A DNA stretch of 21,095 nucleotides. Source: Cryomorphaceae bacterium. Lineage in GTDB: Bacteria; Bacteroidota; Bacteroidia; Flavobacteriales; Schleiferiaceae. Below, piece after piece: positions 7,645 through 15,653 of this stretch. The stretch is taken from assembly GCA_022565745.1 (NCBI GenBank), contig JAIUMB010000019.1, positions 1 to 21,095 of the forward strand, read 5' to 3'. Positions within the stretch are counted from its first letter, which is position 1, and every line of letters starts with the position of its first letter. The translations under genes were made by a program, and so were the position numbers. The notes beneath the pieces were generated by a model. The model saw only the letters and a list, made by a program, of their open reading frames with translations, did not search any database and was not told the DNA's origin.

Positions 7645-7652
7645 TAACTTTG
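7645..7652 (+). promoter_or_regulatory. Bacteroidota -7 box for the barrel-lipoprotein operon
   Basis: TAACTTTG is an exact TAnnTTTG match about 50 bases before the ATG at 7702, in the 104-base divergent spacer. No TTG stands at the usual distance upstream, so the -33 part is unsupported. Confidence 0.4.
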
Positions 7653-7701
7653 AAAACTGAATGGCTACAATTACAATGAATAAATACCTAAACATATCCC
7701 G

Positions 7702-8295
7702 ATGAAGCAATATGTACTGACAGTGTATTTTTGTCTTGTCACGACAATTGGTCTTTTGGCGCAAACGGTAGAGCCACAACAGGCCTTGGTTTTGCGTAAA
7801 GGAACCATCGGAGCCTCCCTTCCTTTTGCAGGTGTGCCTAAAGTGCTGACAGATATTTATAGACCTTATGCAGAGTTGGGCTACGCATTTACGTTTTATC
7901 AAAATGAAAAGAACCTTTTGTGGTTGGAGGGGCGTGTGGGTTATTTCAATCACCGCTTTGTTCAGCAAGTCATTCCCATTATGGTTGAAGGTTCATACGA
8001 GCGCCGTTTTGGTGAAAAATTTTCAGCCTTTGCCGGTCTGGGATTGGGGTATCTGCACGCATTTCCCCACGAAGGGCGTTTTGAATTGAATGAAAGTGGA
8101 ACGTATGAACCGGTCAATGCGATTGGTAGAGCGCAGTTTGGTGCCAACATCACGCTTGGCGGTCGGTATGCGTTTGACGATACTTGGTCGTTGTCACTGG
8201 GCTATCGGGCTCTGCTGCAAATGCCTTTCGTCAACACCTATGTGCCTTTATTGCCTTACGGAATTGTTCATTTTGGAATTCACTACGCACTATGA
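7702..8295 (+). CDS. Predicted outer-membrane beta-barrel protein
   Basis: 197 residues with an export signal (hydrophobic core at about 4-19, ending LLAQ) and a mature part made of alternating hydrophobic/polar strands: ELGYAFTFYQ, LLWLEGRVGYF, VEGSYERRFG, FSAFAGLGLGYLHAF, AQFGANITLGGRYAF, WSLSLGYRALLQM and IVHFGIHYAL. This pattern, with a C-terminal strand ending in aromatic and hydrophobic residues, fits a small barrel of about eight to ten strands. No enzyme motif is seen. It is the first gene of a pair: the next gene begins inside its stop codon (ATGA, 8292-8295), so the two are probably translated together. The specific function is unknown; the family could not be named beyond an OMP-like fold. 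Confidence 0.65.
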   Translation: MKQYVLTVYFCLVTTIGLLAQTVEPQQALVLRKGTIGASLPFAGVPKVLTDIYRPYAELGYAFTFYQNEKNLLWLEGRVGYFNHRFVQQVIPIMVEGSYERRFGEKFSAFAGLGLGYLHAFPHEGRFELNESGTYEPVNAIGRAQFGANITLGGRYAFDDTWSLSLGYRALLQMPFVNTYVPLLPYGIVHFGIHYAL

Positions 8296-9458
8296 AGCAT
8301 ATTTTAAATACATTGGCGTTGTTGGTTGTTTTGACTGCTTGCCAAAAGCCGGATATTGTCTCTACAGAACTTTGTTCTTACGAAACACCGGATGAATTTT
8401 TGCAGCACCCCAAAGCGGGCGAATTTCAGCAATTAATCGAAAGGTATGTGGCCAAGGGACTGCCAGGGATTTCTGCCTTGGTGGAAGATGAAGAGGGGCT
8501 TTGGGTAGGCTATGCCGGCATGGCCGATATCAAAAACGATCGTCCTTTTTTGCCTTGCATGCCGTCAAAGGCCGCCAGTATTACCAAAATGATGGTGGCT
8601 ACAGTGGCGTTTAAATTGCAAGAAGAGGGGGTTTGGTCATTAGACGACAAACTGAGCGATTACATCGATGCGGATATACTCGATAGAATTTCCAATGCCA
8701 ACGAGGTGACCCTGAGGAATTGTTTACAGCACACCACGGGGTTTTATGAACTCATCACCGACGATGATTTTTATTTGTCCGTGCTCAATAATCCCAATAA
8801 ACACTGGGAGGCTGAAGAATTGCTGCGCTTTGTTTACGGAAAAGAAGCTCAGTTTCCCGCCAACGAAAAGGCGAAGTACACCAACACCAATACCTTATTG
8901 GTAGCAATGGCCATGGAAGTGGCCACACAACGACCGCATTCGCATGAATTGAAAAATAGAATATGGACGCCATTGCAAATGAATGATACCTATTATCAAT
9001 CGCGAGAGATTTTGCCAAACATTGTCGCCCAAGGTTATTACGATTTGTACAACGACGGGACCATTGTCAACGTATCAAATCTCATCACCGGCAGTGGGAA
9101 TGGCTATGGCGGGGTGTTTTCTACAGTGTTTGATTTGCATAAATTTATGAAAGCGTTGTTCATCGATCGTACGTTGTTGTCGGCCAATAGTTTGATGCAA
9201 ATGACCGATTTTATCGAAGAGGACGAACGCAGAGATATTGGTGTGGGCGCTTTGCGTTCTTTCAAACAATGGGATGTTTTCTCCGGCGTGGGGCATAGTG
9301 GCCGAGATTTGGCATATTCTGCCGATATGTTTTACTTCCCCGATGTCAACGACCGCATGATGATCTTTTTCGTCAATTACGGCACCGATGGTGATACGCC
9401 TCTGCGTCAGGTCTTTTTGGATTTTGAAAAGGAGATGATAAAATTGGTGCAAGAGTAG
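8292..9458 (+). CDS. Serine beta-lactamase-like (class C/AmpH-type) lipoprotein
   Basis: 388 residues, ATG at 8292. The N-terminus has a lipoprotein signal (LALLVVLTAC, C17). The penicillin-binding fold is shown by the SxxK motif SITK (S96, K99) in ASITKMMVATVAFKL, the YxN motif YTN (Y196, N198), the strand motif HSG (335-337) in place of KTG, and the family phrase LRNCLQHTTGF (about 141-151). Members are serine hydrolases: class C-like beta-lactamases, D-amino acid peptidases, AmpH-like peptidoglycan enzymes or esterases. Residues alone do not give the substrate, and a resistance role should not be assumed. It would be anchored on the periplasmic side of the inner membrane or on the outer membrane. 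It is coupled to the upstream barrel protein by a 4-base overlap. A longer frame opening at 8184 is rejected because the lipoprotein signal fits the 8292 start. Confidence 0.88.
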   Translation: MKHILNTLALLVVLTACQKPDIVSTELCSYETPDEFLQHPKAGEFQQLIERYVAKGLPGISALVEDEEGLWVGYAGMADIKNDRPFLPCMPSKAASITKMMVATVAFKLQEEGVWSLDDKLSDYIDADILDRISNANEVTLRNCLQHTTGFYELITDDDFYLSVLNNPNKHWEAEELLRFVYGKEAQFPANEKAKYTNTNTLLVAMAMEVATQRPHSHELKNRIWTPLQMNDTYYQSREILPNIVAQGYYDLYNDGTIVNVSNLITGSGNGYGGVFSTVFDLHKFMKALFIDRTLLSANSLMQMTDFIEEDERRDIGVGALRSFKQWDVFSGVGHSGRDLAYSADMFYFPDVNDRMMIFFVNYGTDGDTPLRQVFLDFEKEMIKLVQE

Positions 9459-9480
9459 CGATAAACCTAGGTTTTTATTC
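9459..9480. terminator. Possible bidirectional terminator between convergent genes
   Basis: Only 22 bases separate two convergent genes. They contain the perfect palindrome AAACCTAGGTTT (9463-9474) with T-rich sequence after it on the plus strand and A-rich sequence before it. The hairpin would be short (4-5 bp after allowing a loop), so the call is weak and rests mainly on position. Confidence 0.3.
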
Positions 9481-10491
9481 CTACTTGATATCCACCGACC
9501 GAAAAATAGCCTCCAACTCCATCAAAATACTTCGTTTCTTTTGATTGGGCGCGTACACCAATCCATCCATCATGATGACGCGTTCATTGGCATCATCAAA
9601 TAAGGTGATGTTGATGAATGAACCGCCCATAAAGTCGCCTACTGAGCGGAAATAACCACGGGTTTCAAAACCAATATAATCGCCTACTTTGGTTACTTTA
9701 ATCTCCGGTCCGGGGTCGGTTTCTGTTTGGGTATAACTGCCTTCGCGGTCGGCAGGAATGTGAATCTCGCTGATGGAGTCGCGCCAGCGAATGATGTCTT
9801 CCCGCTGAAAGGTCAACTGGTCTTCGAAACTAAATGGACGGGTGTAGACAAACATCACCAAATCGGCGTTTTTAGATTCTGCCCAGCCTACCACCAAATC
9901 GCGCTCATCTACCGTGGTTTGGAAGCTTTTAGGAAACATAAAGGTGATGCCCTCCTTGGCCATTTTTTTTGGTGATGGCCAGGTGCGATCTTTCCACTTG
10001 TTGCGAATGATGTCCATATCGAGCTGGCGAAAAGAGGTAAAGGCTTGCCCAACCACTGACTTAACCAGTGAATCGAGCTTGTCGCCGTCTTTATATACGA
10101 TGTGCATATAGTTTTGTGGACGCGCAAATTCATCGGCTTTTACGGCAGCTACATTGGCATTGCCTTTTTCAATGTGAATGAGGTGACGCGTGCGCGACAG
10201 CATCTCTTTGAAATCGCGTTTGCGCAGTTGGAAGAGGTCGAAATAGGGTTCGTGCCGACTGCCGTATTGTTCCTTGGCCAATACCTTGCGCAAGGTAGCG
10301 CCTGCCGATCCCGACCAAATGGTGTCGTCACAAACGATGATGACTTCTGCTTTAGAACCGGTGCTTGATGGAAGTGCTTTTTTAGGTTCGCGGCGCTCTT
10401 TTTTTTCGTCGGCGAGGTCGTTTTCTTGCTGCGACTCACCACCGCAAGCGAAAGCGAGAAAAAATACTGCAAAAAAAATAAGATTACGCAT
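9481..10491 (-). CDS. DUF4837-family lipoprotein
   Basis: 336 residues from ATG 10491-10489. The N-terminus (MRNLIFFAVFFLAFACGG) is a lipoprotein signal with C16, followed by a charged linker rich in Glu and Lys (about 20-40). The body has VIIVCDDTIWSG near residue 50, HLIHIEKGNANVA in the middle, then WPSPKKMAKEGITFMFPKSF and a C-terminal FRSVGDFMGGSFINITLFD. This matches the DUF4837 family found in Bacteroidota, for which I know no established function. A longer frame begins at 10560 but would overlap mltD, and the lipoprotein signal sets the start. It begins two bases after the mltD stop, so it is surely cotranscribed with that peptidoglycan enzyme; a role in the cell wall or periplasm is an inference from position. 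DUF assignment is by recall of the sequence type and not from a search. Confidence 0.75.
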   Translation of the reverse strand: MRNLIFFAVFFLAFACGGESQQENDLADEKKERREPKKALPSSTGSKAEVIIVCDDTIWSGSAGATLRKVLAKEQYGSRHEPYFDLFQLRKRDFKEMLSRTRHLIHIEKGNANVAAVKADEFARPQNYMHIVYKDGDKLDSLVKSVVGQAFTSFRQLDMDIIRNKWKDRTWPSPKKMAKEGITFMFPKSFQTTVDERDLVVGWAESKNADLVMFVYTRPFSFEDQLTFQREDIIRWRDSISEIHIPADREGSYTQTETDPGPEIKVTKVGDYIGFETRGYFRSVGDFMGGSFINITLFDDANERVIMMDGLVYAPNQKKRSILMELEAIFRSVDIK

Positions 10492-10493
10492 GA

Positions 10494-12008
10494 TTAGGGC
10501 AAATAGATGATCACTTTGTCCCCGGTGCGAATGCTTTTTGGATTGCTGATGTCGTTCCATTTCATGATGTCATCGGCACTGATGCCGGGGTACTTGGAGG
10601 CAATGTTGTATAAGGTGTCGCCCAACTGAATGCGATGGGTAACGGTGTTTTTGTCTTTGTCTTTTTCCACCACTTTCAATGAAGAAACACTGGCGCCTTG
10701 ATTGCTTGGTGGTGCGGTGGCTTTGGGTTGAAGCTGAAGTCTTTGTCCCACGTAAATGCGATCACTGCGCAAATTGTTCCACTGCTTGATTTGGTAAACA
10801 CCCACTTTGTATCTCCCGGCAATCACCGATAAACTTTCCCCGGGTTGCACGCGGTGAATAACTTTTTCAACATCTTCTGCTTTTACTTCGCGTTCTTTTT
10901 CGGGTATAATGTTGTTGGCCAATGCATAAATGGAGTCTTCATTCTGCAAAAATGCGCCTAAATACGGTGTTGGTAGTACTAAGGTCGCGTAGCGTTCATT
11001 GCTTGCGGGTATCACGCTTTTTCGGTAAACGGGATTGAGGGCTTCAATTTGCTCCTCTCCGATGTTGAGTAATTTACTCAGCAACTCAAATGTGACGGTT
11101 TCCTTTATTTCAACGCTGTCGACCTGAAAGTAGGTGTACATAGCAGGTGTGGGGCGAATGCCGTGCTCTTCAGCGTAGCTCATGACGTAATTGACGGCTA
11201 TAAATGCAGGTACGTAGCCTTGTGTTTCTCTTGGCAAAAATGGTCGTATTTCCCAATAGGTTCGTTTTCCGCCTGAGCGACGAATGGCTTTGTTGACATT
11301 CCCTGGCCCGGCGTTGTAGGCGGCCAAAGCCAAGTCCCATTCGCCGTAAATGTTATACATTTTTTCTAAATAGCGACAAGCGGCATCTGTTGATTTGTAA
11401 GGGTCGTTTCGCTCGTCTACCAAGGAGTTGATTTCGAGCCCCATGAATTTACCGGTGTTGTACATAAATTGCCAAAGGCCTTGGGCGCCAACCCGGGAAC
11501 GGGCACGAGCATTTAATGCCGATTCAACAACGGCTAAGTATTTCAACTCCAAAGGCATATCGTAGCGGTCAAGGGTCTCTTCAAACAATGGAAAGTAAAA
11601 TTCAGCCAAGCCTAACATGCGGCTCATCATTTCGTGACGCTTGAGATACAGTCCTATAAAACGCTTGACGTCGTTGTTGAAACGAATGTTGAACGGACTG
11701 AGCATATCAATAGACGCCAAACGTTGCTGCAAAATGCTGTCAGGAGGCAAAGGGTAAACGGTGTCGTTTGCCAAAATACTGAAATCCTCCCAAGACGATA
11801 CGTCTCCAATCAATCCGTGATAAAAGATGCTGTCGATGAGCTGGGCATACGTGTTGTCTTCAAAAGTCCACGTAATGCTGTTGAGGTCGATGGAGAGGGT
11901 GTCTCCTTCAGATGCTGGTACACTGTCGTTGTCGGTAGATTGCGCTTGATTGACCATTGGATAAGTCAAAAGCAAACAGAAAAGTAATTGGCGAAAAGTT
12001 ATGGCCAT
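10494..12008 (-). CDS. mltD: Membrane-bound lytic murein transglycosylase, SLT plus two LysM
   Basis: 504 residues from ATG 12008-12006, chosen because a signal peptide follows directly (MAITFRQLLFCLLLTYPMVNQAQ). The SLT domain lies at about residues 140-260: YDMPLELKYLAVVESALN with the catalytic Glu in VVES (E162), SRVGAQGLWQFM, and LALAAYNAGPGNV. Two LysM domains follow at the C-terminus: VIHRVQPGESLSVIAGRYKV (ending GQRLQLQP) and VTHRIQLGDTLYNIASKYPG (ending GDKVIIYLP). The enzyme cleaves the MurNAc-GlcNAc bond to give 1,6-anhydro ends, with LysM holding the sugar strands. There is no lipobox, so it may be soluble in the periplasm, unlike E. coli MltD. A frame open further upstream to 12113 overlaps gatA and lacks a signal. 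The gap to gatA is 52 bases; the gap to the DUF4837 gene is 2 bases. Confidence 0.92.
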   Translation of the reverse strand: MAITFRQLLFCLLLTYPMVNQAQSTDNDSVPASEGDTLSIDLNSITWTFEDNTYAQLIDSIFYHGLIGDVSSWEDFSILANDTVYPLPPDSILQQRLASIDMLSPFNIRFNNDVKRFIGLYLKRHEMMSRMLGLAEFYFPLFEETLDRYDMPLELKYLAVVESALNARARSRVGAQGLWQFMYNTGKFMGLEINSLVDERNDPYKSTDAACRYLEKMYNIYGEWDLALAAYNAGPGNVNKAIRRSGGKRTYWEIRPFLPRETQGYVPAFIAVNYVMSYAEEHGIRPTPAMYTYFQVDSVEIKETVTFELLSKLLNIGEEQIEALNPVYRKSVIPASNERYATLVLPTPYLGAFLQNEDSIYALANNIIPEKEREVKAEDVEKVIHRVQPGESLSVIAGRYKVGVYQIKQWNNLRSDRIYVGQRLQLQPKATAPPSNQGASVSSLKVVEKDKDKNTVTHRIQLGDTLYNIASKYPGISADDIMKWNDISNPKSIRTGDKVIIYLP

Positions 12009-12060
12009 AATGCAATTTAAAAAAGGTGTACCGACTTTATAAAGAACTAAGATACAAAAA

Positions 12061-13488
12061 TCACACCAATGACGAACTGCGCTCGGCCATTTGTAAAAGC
12101 TTGTCTTCTGCAAAGTAATCGGCGGTCAGTTGCACCCCAAACGGCAGTCCGTTGGAATGCGTTCCGGTAGGAATAGAGATGGCCGGCATTCCGGAAATGT
12201 TGGCCATAACCGTAAAGATGTCTTGCAAATACATCTGTATGGGGTCTTCTTGCTTTTCCCCAATGCCAAACGCCGTCCCCGGACAGGTTGGACTAATTAA
12301 AAAGTCGTATTTGGCCAAAAGCGATTTCATTTCACTGGTAATGTGATTTCTTGCTTTCTGTGCCAAGCCGTAAAAGGCGTCGTAATAGCCCGATGACAAT
12401 ACAAACGTTCCCAGCATGATGCGGCGTTTGACTTCAAGGCCAAACCCTTCGGCACGGCTGTGCTTGTAAATGCTTTCCAGGTCGTGGGCTTTTTCACTGC
12501 GATGTCCAAAGTGAACACCGTCGTAGCGGGCAAGGTTTGAACTCGCCTCTGCCGTAGCAATGAGGTAGTATATAGGTACGAGGTAGTCGAAGTAGGGGAA
12601 GGATACTTCTTCAACAATATGGCCTTCTTTTTTGAGTTGCTCGGCGTATTGACGGGTATGCTCTGCAATTTCGGGATCAATCCCATTGTTGTCTACCGTA
12701 TCTTTTAAAAGGGCAAAGCGAAATGGCTTGTTGGCCTCTTTTAATTTGCTGTGATATTCCGGGACTTCTTTGGTGGAAGCCGTGGCGTCGTAATTGTCTG
12801 AACCCGCGATGACCTCCATCACTTTTGCCAAGTCTTCAGCACTTTTGGCAAAGGGCCCAATTTGGTCAAAAGAAGAAGCAAAGGCCACCAAACCGTGACG
12901 TGATACCCTACCGTAGGTGGGCTTGAGTCCATACAAACCGCAGAAAGATGCCGGTTGGCGAATGGAGCCTCCGGTATCGCTGCCCAGAGTAACCTGACAA
13001 AGTCCGGCGGCAACTGCCGCGGCAGATCCTCCGGAAGAACCTCCGGGGACTTTGCTGGTGTCAAGTGGGTTTTTTACCGGACCGTAAAAGGATGTTTCGT
13101 TAGACGATCCCATGGCAAATTCATCGCAGTTGAGCCTGCCAATGATGATGGCATCTTCTTCTAAAAGTCGCTCTACAACGGTGGCGCTAAAGAGTGATTC
13201 AAAGTTGTTCAACATTTTTGAACCGGCGCTAAGACCGTGTCCTTTGTAGCAAATATTGTCCTTAATACCTACAATTAACCCGGCGAGTTTGCCCGGTTTT
13301 CCGTGTTTGATTTTTTGATCGAGAACAGTGGCTCTGTTACGCGCTTCCTGATAAAAAATTTCCACAAAGATATTGAGGTCTTTAGAGGCTTCTATGGCAC
13401 TAATGTGTTGGTTCACCCAGTCCATGCAGGTGAATTTTCCGCCCAATAAATCTTTGTGAAGATCCGACAGCCGATTGTAGGTATTCAT
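12061..13488 (-). CDS. gatA: Asp-tRNA(Asn)/Glu-tRNA(Gln) amidotransferase subunit A
   Basis: 475 residues. GatA is the amidase subunit of GatCAB: it releases ammonia from glutamine (or asparagine), which is used to convert mischarged Glu-tRNA(Gln) or Asp-tRNA(Asn). The amidase-signature triad is complete: K76 in VGIKDNICYKG, the cis-Ser S151 in PGGSSGGSAAAVAAG, and the nucleophile S175 in SDTGGSIRQPASFCG. KPTYGRVSRHGLVAFASSFDQIGP (about residues 189-212, quoted in parts) is the usual GatA-specific continuation, and length is normal. It follows tatA with five bases between, and mltD comes 52 bases later, so the genes are likely cotranscribed; gatB and gatC are not in this window. The last residues (AERSSSLV) are typical. 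The start is ATG 13488-13486. Confidence 0.96.
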   Translation of the reverse strand: MNTYNRLSDLHKDLLGGKFTCMDWVNQHISAIEASKDLNIFVEIFYQEARNRATVLDQKIKHGKPGKLAGLIVGIKDNICYKGHGLSAGSKMLNNFESLFSATVVERLLEEDAIIIGRLNCDEFAMGSSNETSFYGPVKNPLDTSKVPGGSSGGSAAAVAAGLCQVTLGSDTGGSIRQPASFCGLYGLKPTYGRVSRHGLVAFASSFDQIGPFAKSAEDLAKVMEVIAGSDNYDATASTKEVPEYHSKLKEANKPFRFALLKDTVDNNGIDPEIAEHTRQYAEQLKKEGHIVEEVSFPYFDYLVPIYYLIATAEASSNLARYDGVHFGHRSEKAHDLESIYKHSRAEGFGLEVKRRIMLGTFVLSSGYYDAFYGLAQKARNHITSEMKSLLAKYDFLISPTCPGTAFGIGEKQEDPIQMYLQDIFTVMANISGMPAISIPTGTHSNGLPFGVQLTADYFAEDKLLQMAERSSSLV

Positions 13489-13493
13489 GTGAC

Positions 13494-13691
13494 TTATTCC
13501 TCCTTTTTGTCGTTTATTTTTTTGTCGTCGTCTTCCTTAACAGCGTCTTTGAATTCACGAATTCCGCTACCAAGGCCTTTCATGAGTTCGGGGATTTTTC
13601 TGCCGCCAAACAAAAGGAGAACAACCGCAACAATGAGGACAATTTGCCAAGGCCCTACGAAGCCGAGAAAGATGGTTTGCAAGTTCAACAT
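13494..13691 (-). CDS. tatA: Twin-arginine translocase subunit TatA/TatE family
   Basis: 65 residues with the classic TatA layout: a short periplasmic N-terminus, one membrane helix (about 14-29, WQIVLIVAVVLLLFGG), the FGG hinge, RKIPELMKGLGSGIREFKDA as the amphipathic helix, and a charged tail ending KINDKKEE. TatA forms the pore of the Tat pathway, which exports folded proteins carrying twin-arginine signals. A TatA/E assignment is favoured over TatB by the short length and the hinge. It is first in an operon with gatA, mltD and the DUF4837 gene. Its promoter is well supported just upstream. tatC is not in the window. Confidence 0.94.
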   Translation of the reverse strand: MLNLQTIFLGFVGPWQIVLIVAVVLLLFGGRKIPELMKGLGSGIREFKDAVKEDDDKKINDKKEE

Positions 13692-13711
13692 AACAAAGGT
13701 GTATTATGGGG

Positions 13712-13744
13712 CAAAGGTAGTGATTGATTATACTACCTAGGCAA
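13712..13744 (-). promoter_or_regulatory. tatA-operon promoter, TTG-N22-TACCTTTG
   Basis: Read on the minus strand, TTG (13744-13742, within TTTTTG) is followed after 22 bases by TACCTTTG (13719-13712), an exact TAnnTTTG box. Transcription would start about 14 bases before the tatA ATG. Both elements and the spacing fit the Bacteroidota sigma factor pattern. Confidence 0.6.
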
Positions 13745-13761
13745 AAATATATGTAAAGCGT

Positions 13762-13783
13762 AAGCCGTTATGGATAATGGCTT
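13762..13783 (-). terminator. Probable glmS terminator
   Basis: The arms AAGCCATTAT and ATAACGGCTT (minus strand) pair over 10 bp with one mismatch, and the sequence afterwards (13761 downward) becomes T-rich (TTTACATATATTTTTG). It stands 17 bases after the glmS stop and before the tatA promoter. A second small palindrome, CTTGAGTCAAG at 13791-13781, overlaps its upstream side. Confidence 0.45.
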
Positions 13784-13799
13784 GACTCAAGTGTTGATG

Positions 13800-15647
13800 C
13801 TATTCTACCGTTACACTTTTCGCGAGGTTTCTCGGCTGGTCTACGTCGCAACCACGAATAACGGCTATGTGGTAAGACAAAAGCTGAAGCGGTATGGTGG
13901 TTAGAAGTGGTGAAAGCAGTTCAAACGTTTCCGGTACTTCAATGGCGTGGTCGGCAATTTTACGCATTTCGGTATCTTCGGGCGATACGATGGCGATGAT
14001 TTTTCCTTTTCTTGCCTTCACCTCTTGCGCATTGGATACCACTTTTTCGTAGTTGGCATTTTTTTGCGCGATGATGACCACTGGCATATTTTCGTCAATT
14101 AAGGCAATGGGGCCATGTTTCATCTCTGCGGCAGGATAACCTTCGGCGTGGATATAGGAAATCTCCTTGAGTTTAAGTGCGCCTTCTAGTGCAACAGGGA
14201 AGTTGACCCCGCGACCTAAGTATAGGAAATTGCTGGCATTGGCATACGTTTTCGCAATGCCGAGTAGGTTGTCGTCATTGCTGCTGAGCATTTCCTCGAC
14301 CATGTCGGGAATTCGGTTCAATTCGTGAAGATACCTGATGTAGTCGGTTTTGGCCAAACTGCCTCTTTCGTAGCCAATTTTAATGGCCATTAAAGCAAGT
14401 ACAGCCACTTGTGCGGTAAATGCTTTGGTTGATGCAACGCCGATTTCCGGGCCGGCATGTGTAAATGCCCCGGCGTGTGTTTCGCGGGCAATGGATGAGC
14501 CAACAATGTTGCAAACACCAAAGATGGTAGCGCCTTTTTGTTTGGCCATTTTTATGGCGGCAAGGGTATCGGCCGTTTCGCCGGATTGCGAAATGGCAAT
14601 AACCACATCTTTTTCGCTGATGATGGGGTTGCGATAGCGAAACTCCGATGCATATTCAACCTCTACAGGAATACGTGCCAGTTCTTCAAAGATATACTCG
14701 GCGACTAAGCCGGCGTGCCAACTGGTGCCACAGGCCACTACAATGATGCGGTCGGCTTTAAGGAAACGCTCCTTGTATTCGCTGACGCCACGCATAATGA
14801 CTTTGCCTTCGTCGGGTAGAAGTCGGCCTCTTAAACTGTCGTAAATCGAGCGCGACTGTTCGTAAATTTCTTTGAGCATAAAGTGCTCGTATCCGCCTTT
14901 TTCAATCTGCTCAATGTCGAGGGTTAATTGATGAACGTATGGCTCAATTACCGTATTGCTTTCAATGTTGAAAACGGATATCGGATTATTGCGACGAAGA
15001 ACAGCCATTTCACCGTCCTCTAAGTATACCGCTTTCTTAGTGTATTCAACAAACGGCGTGGCATCAGAAGCCACGTAAAAGTTGCCATTATCTAGGCCAA
15101 CGACCAGCGGGCTGCCTAATCTGGCAACCACCATCATGTCGGGGTCTTCATTGTCGATGATGGCGATGGCGTATGCGCCATTGACTTGATTTAGTGCTGC
15201 TTGTACAGCTTTTTCCAGTGTCATGGCGCCTTCCATAAAAATGTCTTCAATCAAATTGACCAATACCTCAGTATCGGTTTCCGATTGAAAGGTAAAGCCA
15301 CGGTCTTTTAATGCTTCTTTGATGGCGTCATAATTTTCAATGATGCCATTGTGAATCATAAAAAAGCGACCGGATTGTGAGGTGTGCGGATGGGAGTTGA
15401 CATCATTGGGTTCTCCGTGTGTGGCCCATCGGGTATGAGCAATGCCTAAGTTGCCATCTTTGGGTTGGCCTTCTGCCAGTTGCTCAAGTTTAGATACTTT
15501 CCCTTTTTTCTTGTAGTGGGCGATAGACGTACCATTGTGAATGGCCAAGCCTGCGGAGTCATATCCGCGGTACTCAAGTCTTTTTAGTCCGTTGATAAGA
15601 ATGGGATAGGCTTCTTTTGTCCCAAGATAACCGACGATTCCACACAT
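13800..15647 (-). CDS. glmS: Glutamine-fructose-6-phosphate aminotransferase (isomerizing)
   Basis: 615 residues. GlmS makes glucosamine-6-phosphate from fructose-6-phosphate and glutamine, the first committed step towards UDP-GlcNAc for peptidoglycan and lipopolysaccharide. The N-terminus MCGIVGYLG exposes Cys2 as the glutaminase nucleophile after Met removal; RLEYRGYDSAG, AHTRWATHG and SETDTEVL are the usual glutaminase landmarks. Two SIS domains follow: the first with VVACGTSWHAG and ISQSGETADT (about residues 305-360), the second with LYLGRGVNFPVALEGALKLKE. The C-terminus ends LAKSVTVE, as in active GlmS enzymes. Length is close to the E. coli enzyme (609). It comes six bases after the DUF4270 gene, so a glmS ribozyme-type leader is not present; control would act on the whole operon. 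Confidence 0.97.
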   Translation of the reverse strand: MCGIVGYLGTKEAYPILINGLKRLEYRGYDSAGLAIHNGTSIAHYKKKGKVSKLEQLAEGQPKDGNLGIAHTRWATHGEPNDVNSHPHTSQSGRFFMIHNGIIENYDAIKEALKDRGFTFQSETDTEVLVNLIEDIFMEGAMTLEKAVQAALNQVNGAYAIAIIDNEDPDMMVVARLGSPLVVGLDNGNFYVASDATPFVEYTKKAVYLEDGEMAVLRRNNPISVFNIESNTVIEPYVHQLTLDIEQIEKGGYEHFMLKEIYEQSRSIYDSLRGRLLPDEGKVIMRGVSEYKERFLKADRIIVVACGTSWHAGLVAEYIFEELARIPVEVEYASEFRYRNPIISEKDVVIAISQSGETADTLAAIKMAKQKGATIFGVCNIVGSSIARETHAGAFTHAGPEIGVASTKAFTAQVAVLALMAIKIGYERGSLAKTDYIRYLHELNRIPDMVEEMLSSNDDNLLGIAKTYANASNFLYLGRGVNFPVALEGALKLKEISYIHAEGYPAAEMKHGPIALIDENMPVVIIAQKNANYEKVVSNAQEVKARKGKIIAIVSPEDTEMRKIADHAIEVPETFELLSPLLTTIPLQLLSYHIAVIRGCDVDQPRNLAKSVTVE

Positions 15648-15653
15648 GATGCA

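Noticed and set aside
8184..8291. Longer N-terminus for the beta-lactamase-like protein
   Set aside because: It would overlap the barrel gene by more than 100 bases and bury the lipoprotein signal that begins at 8292.
12009..12113. Upstream extension of the mltD frame into gatA
   Set aside because: It has no signal peptide, overlaps gatA, and ATG 12008 is followed directly by a good signal sequence.
15648..15653. glmS ribozyme or leader riboswitch
   Set aside because: Only six bases separate glmS from the upstream gene, so there is no room for one.
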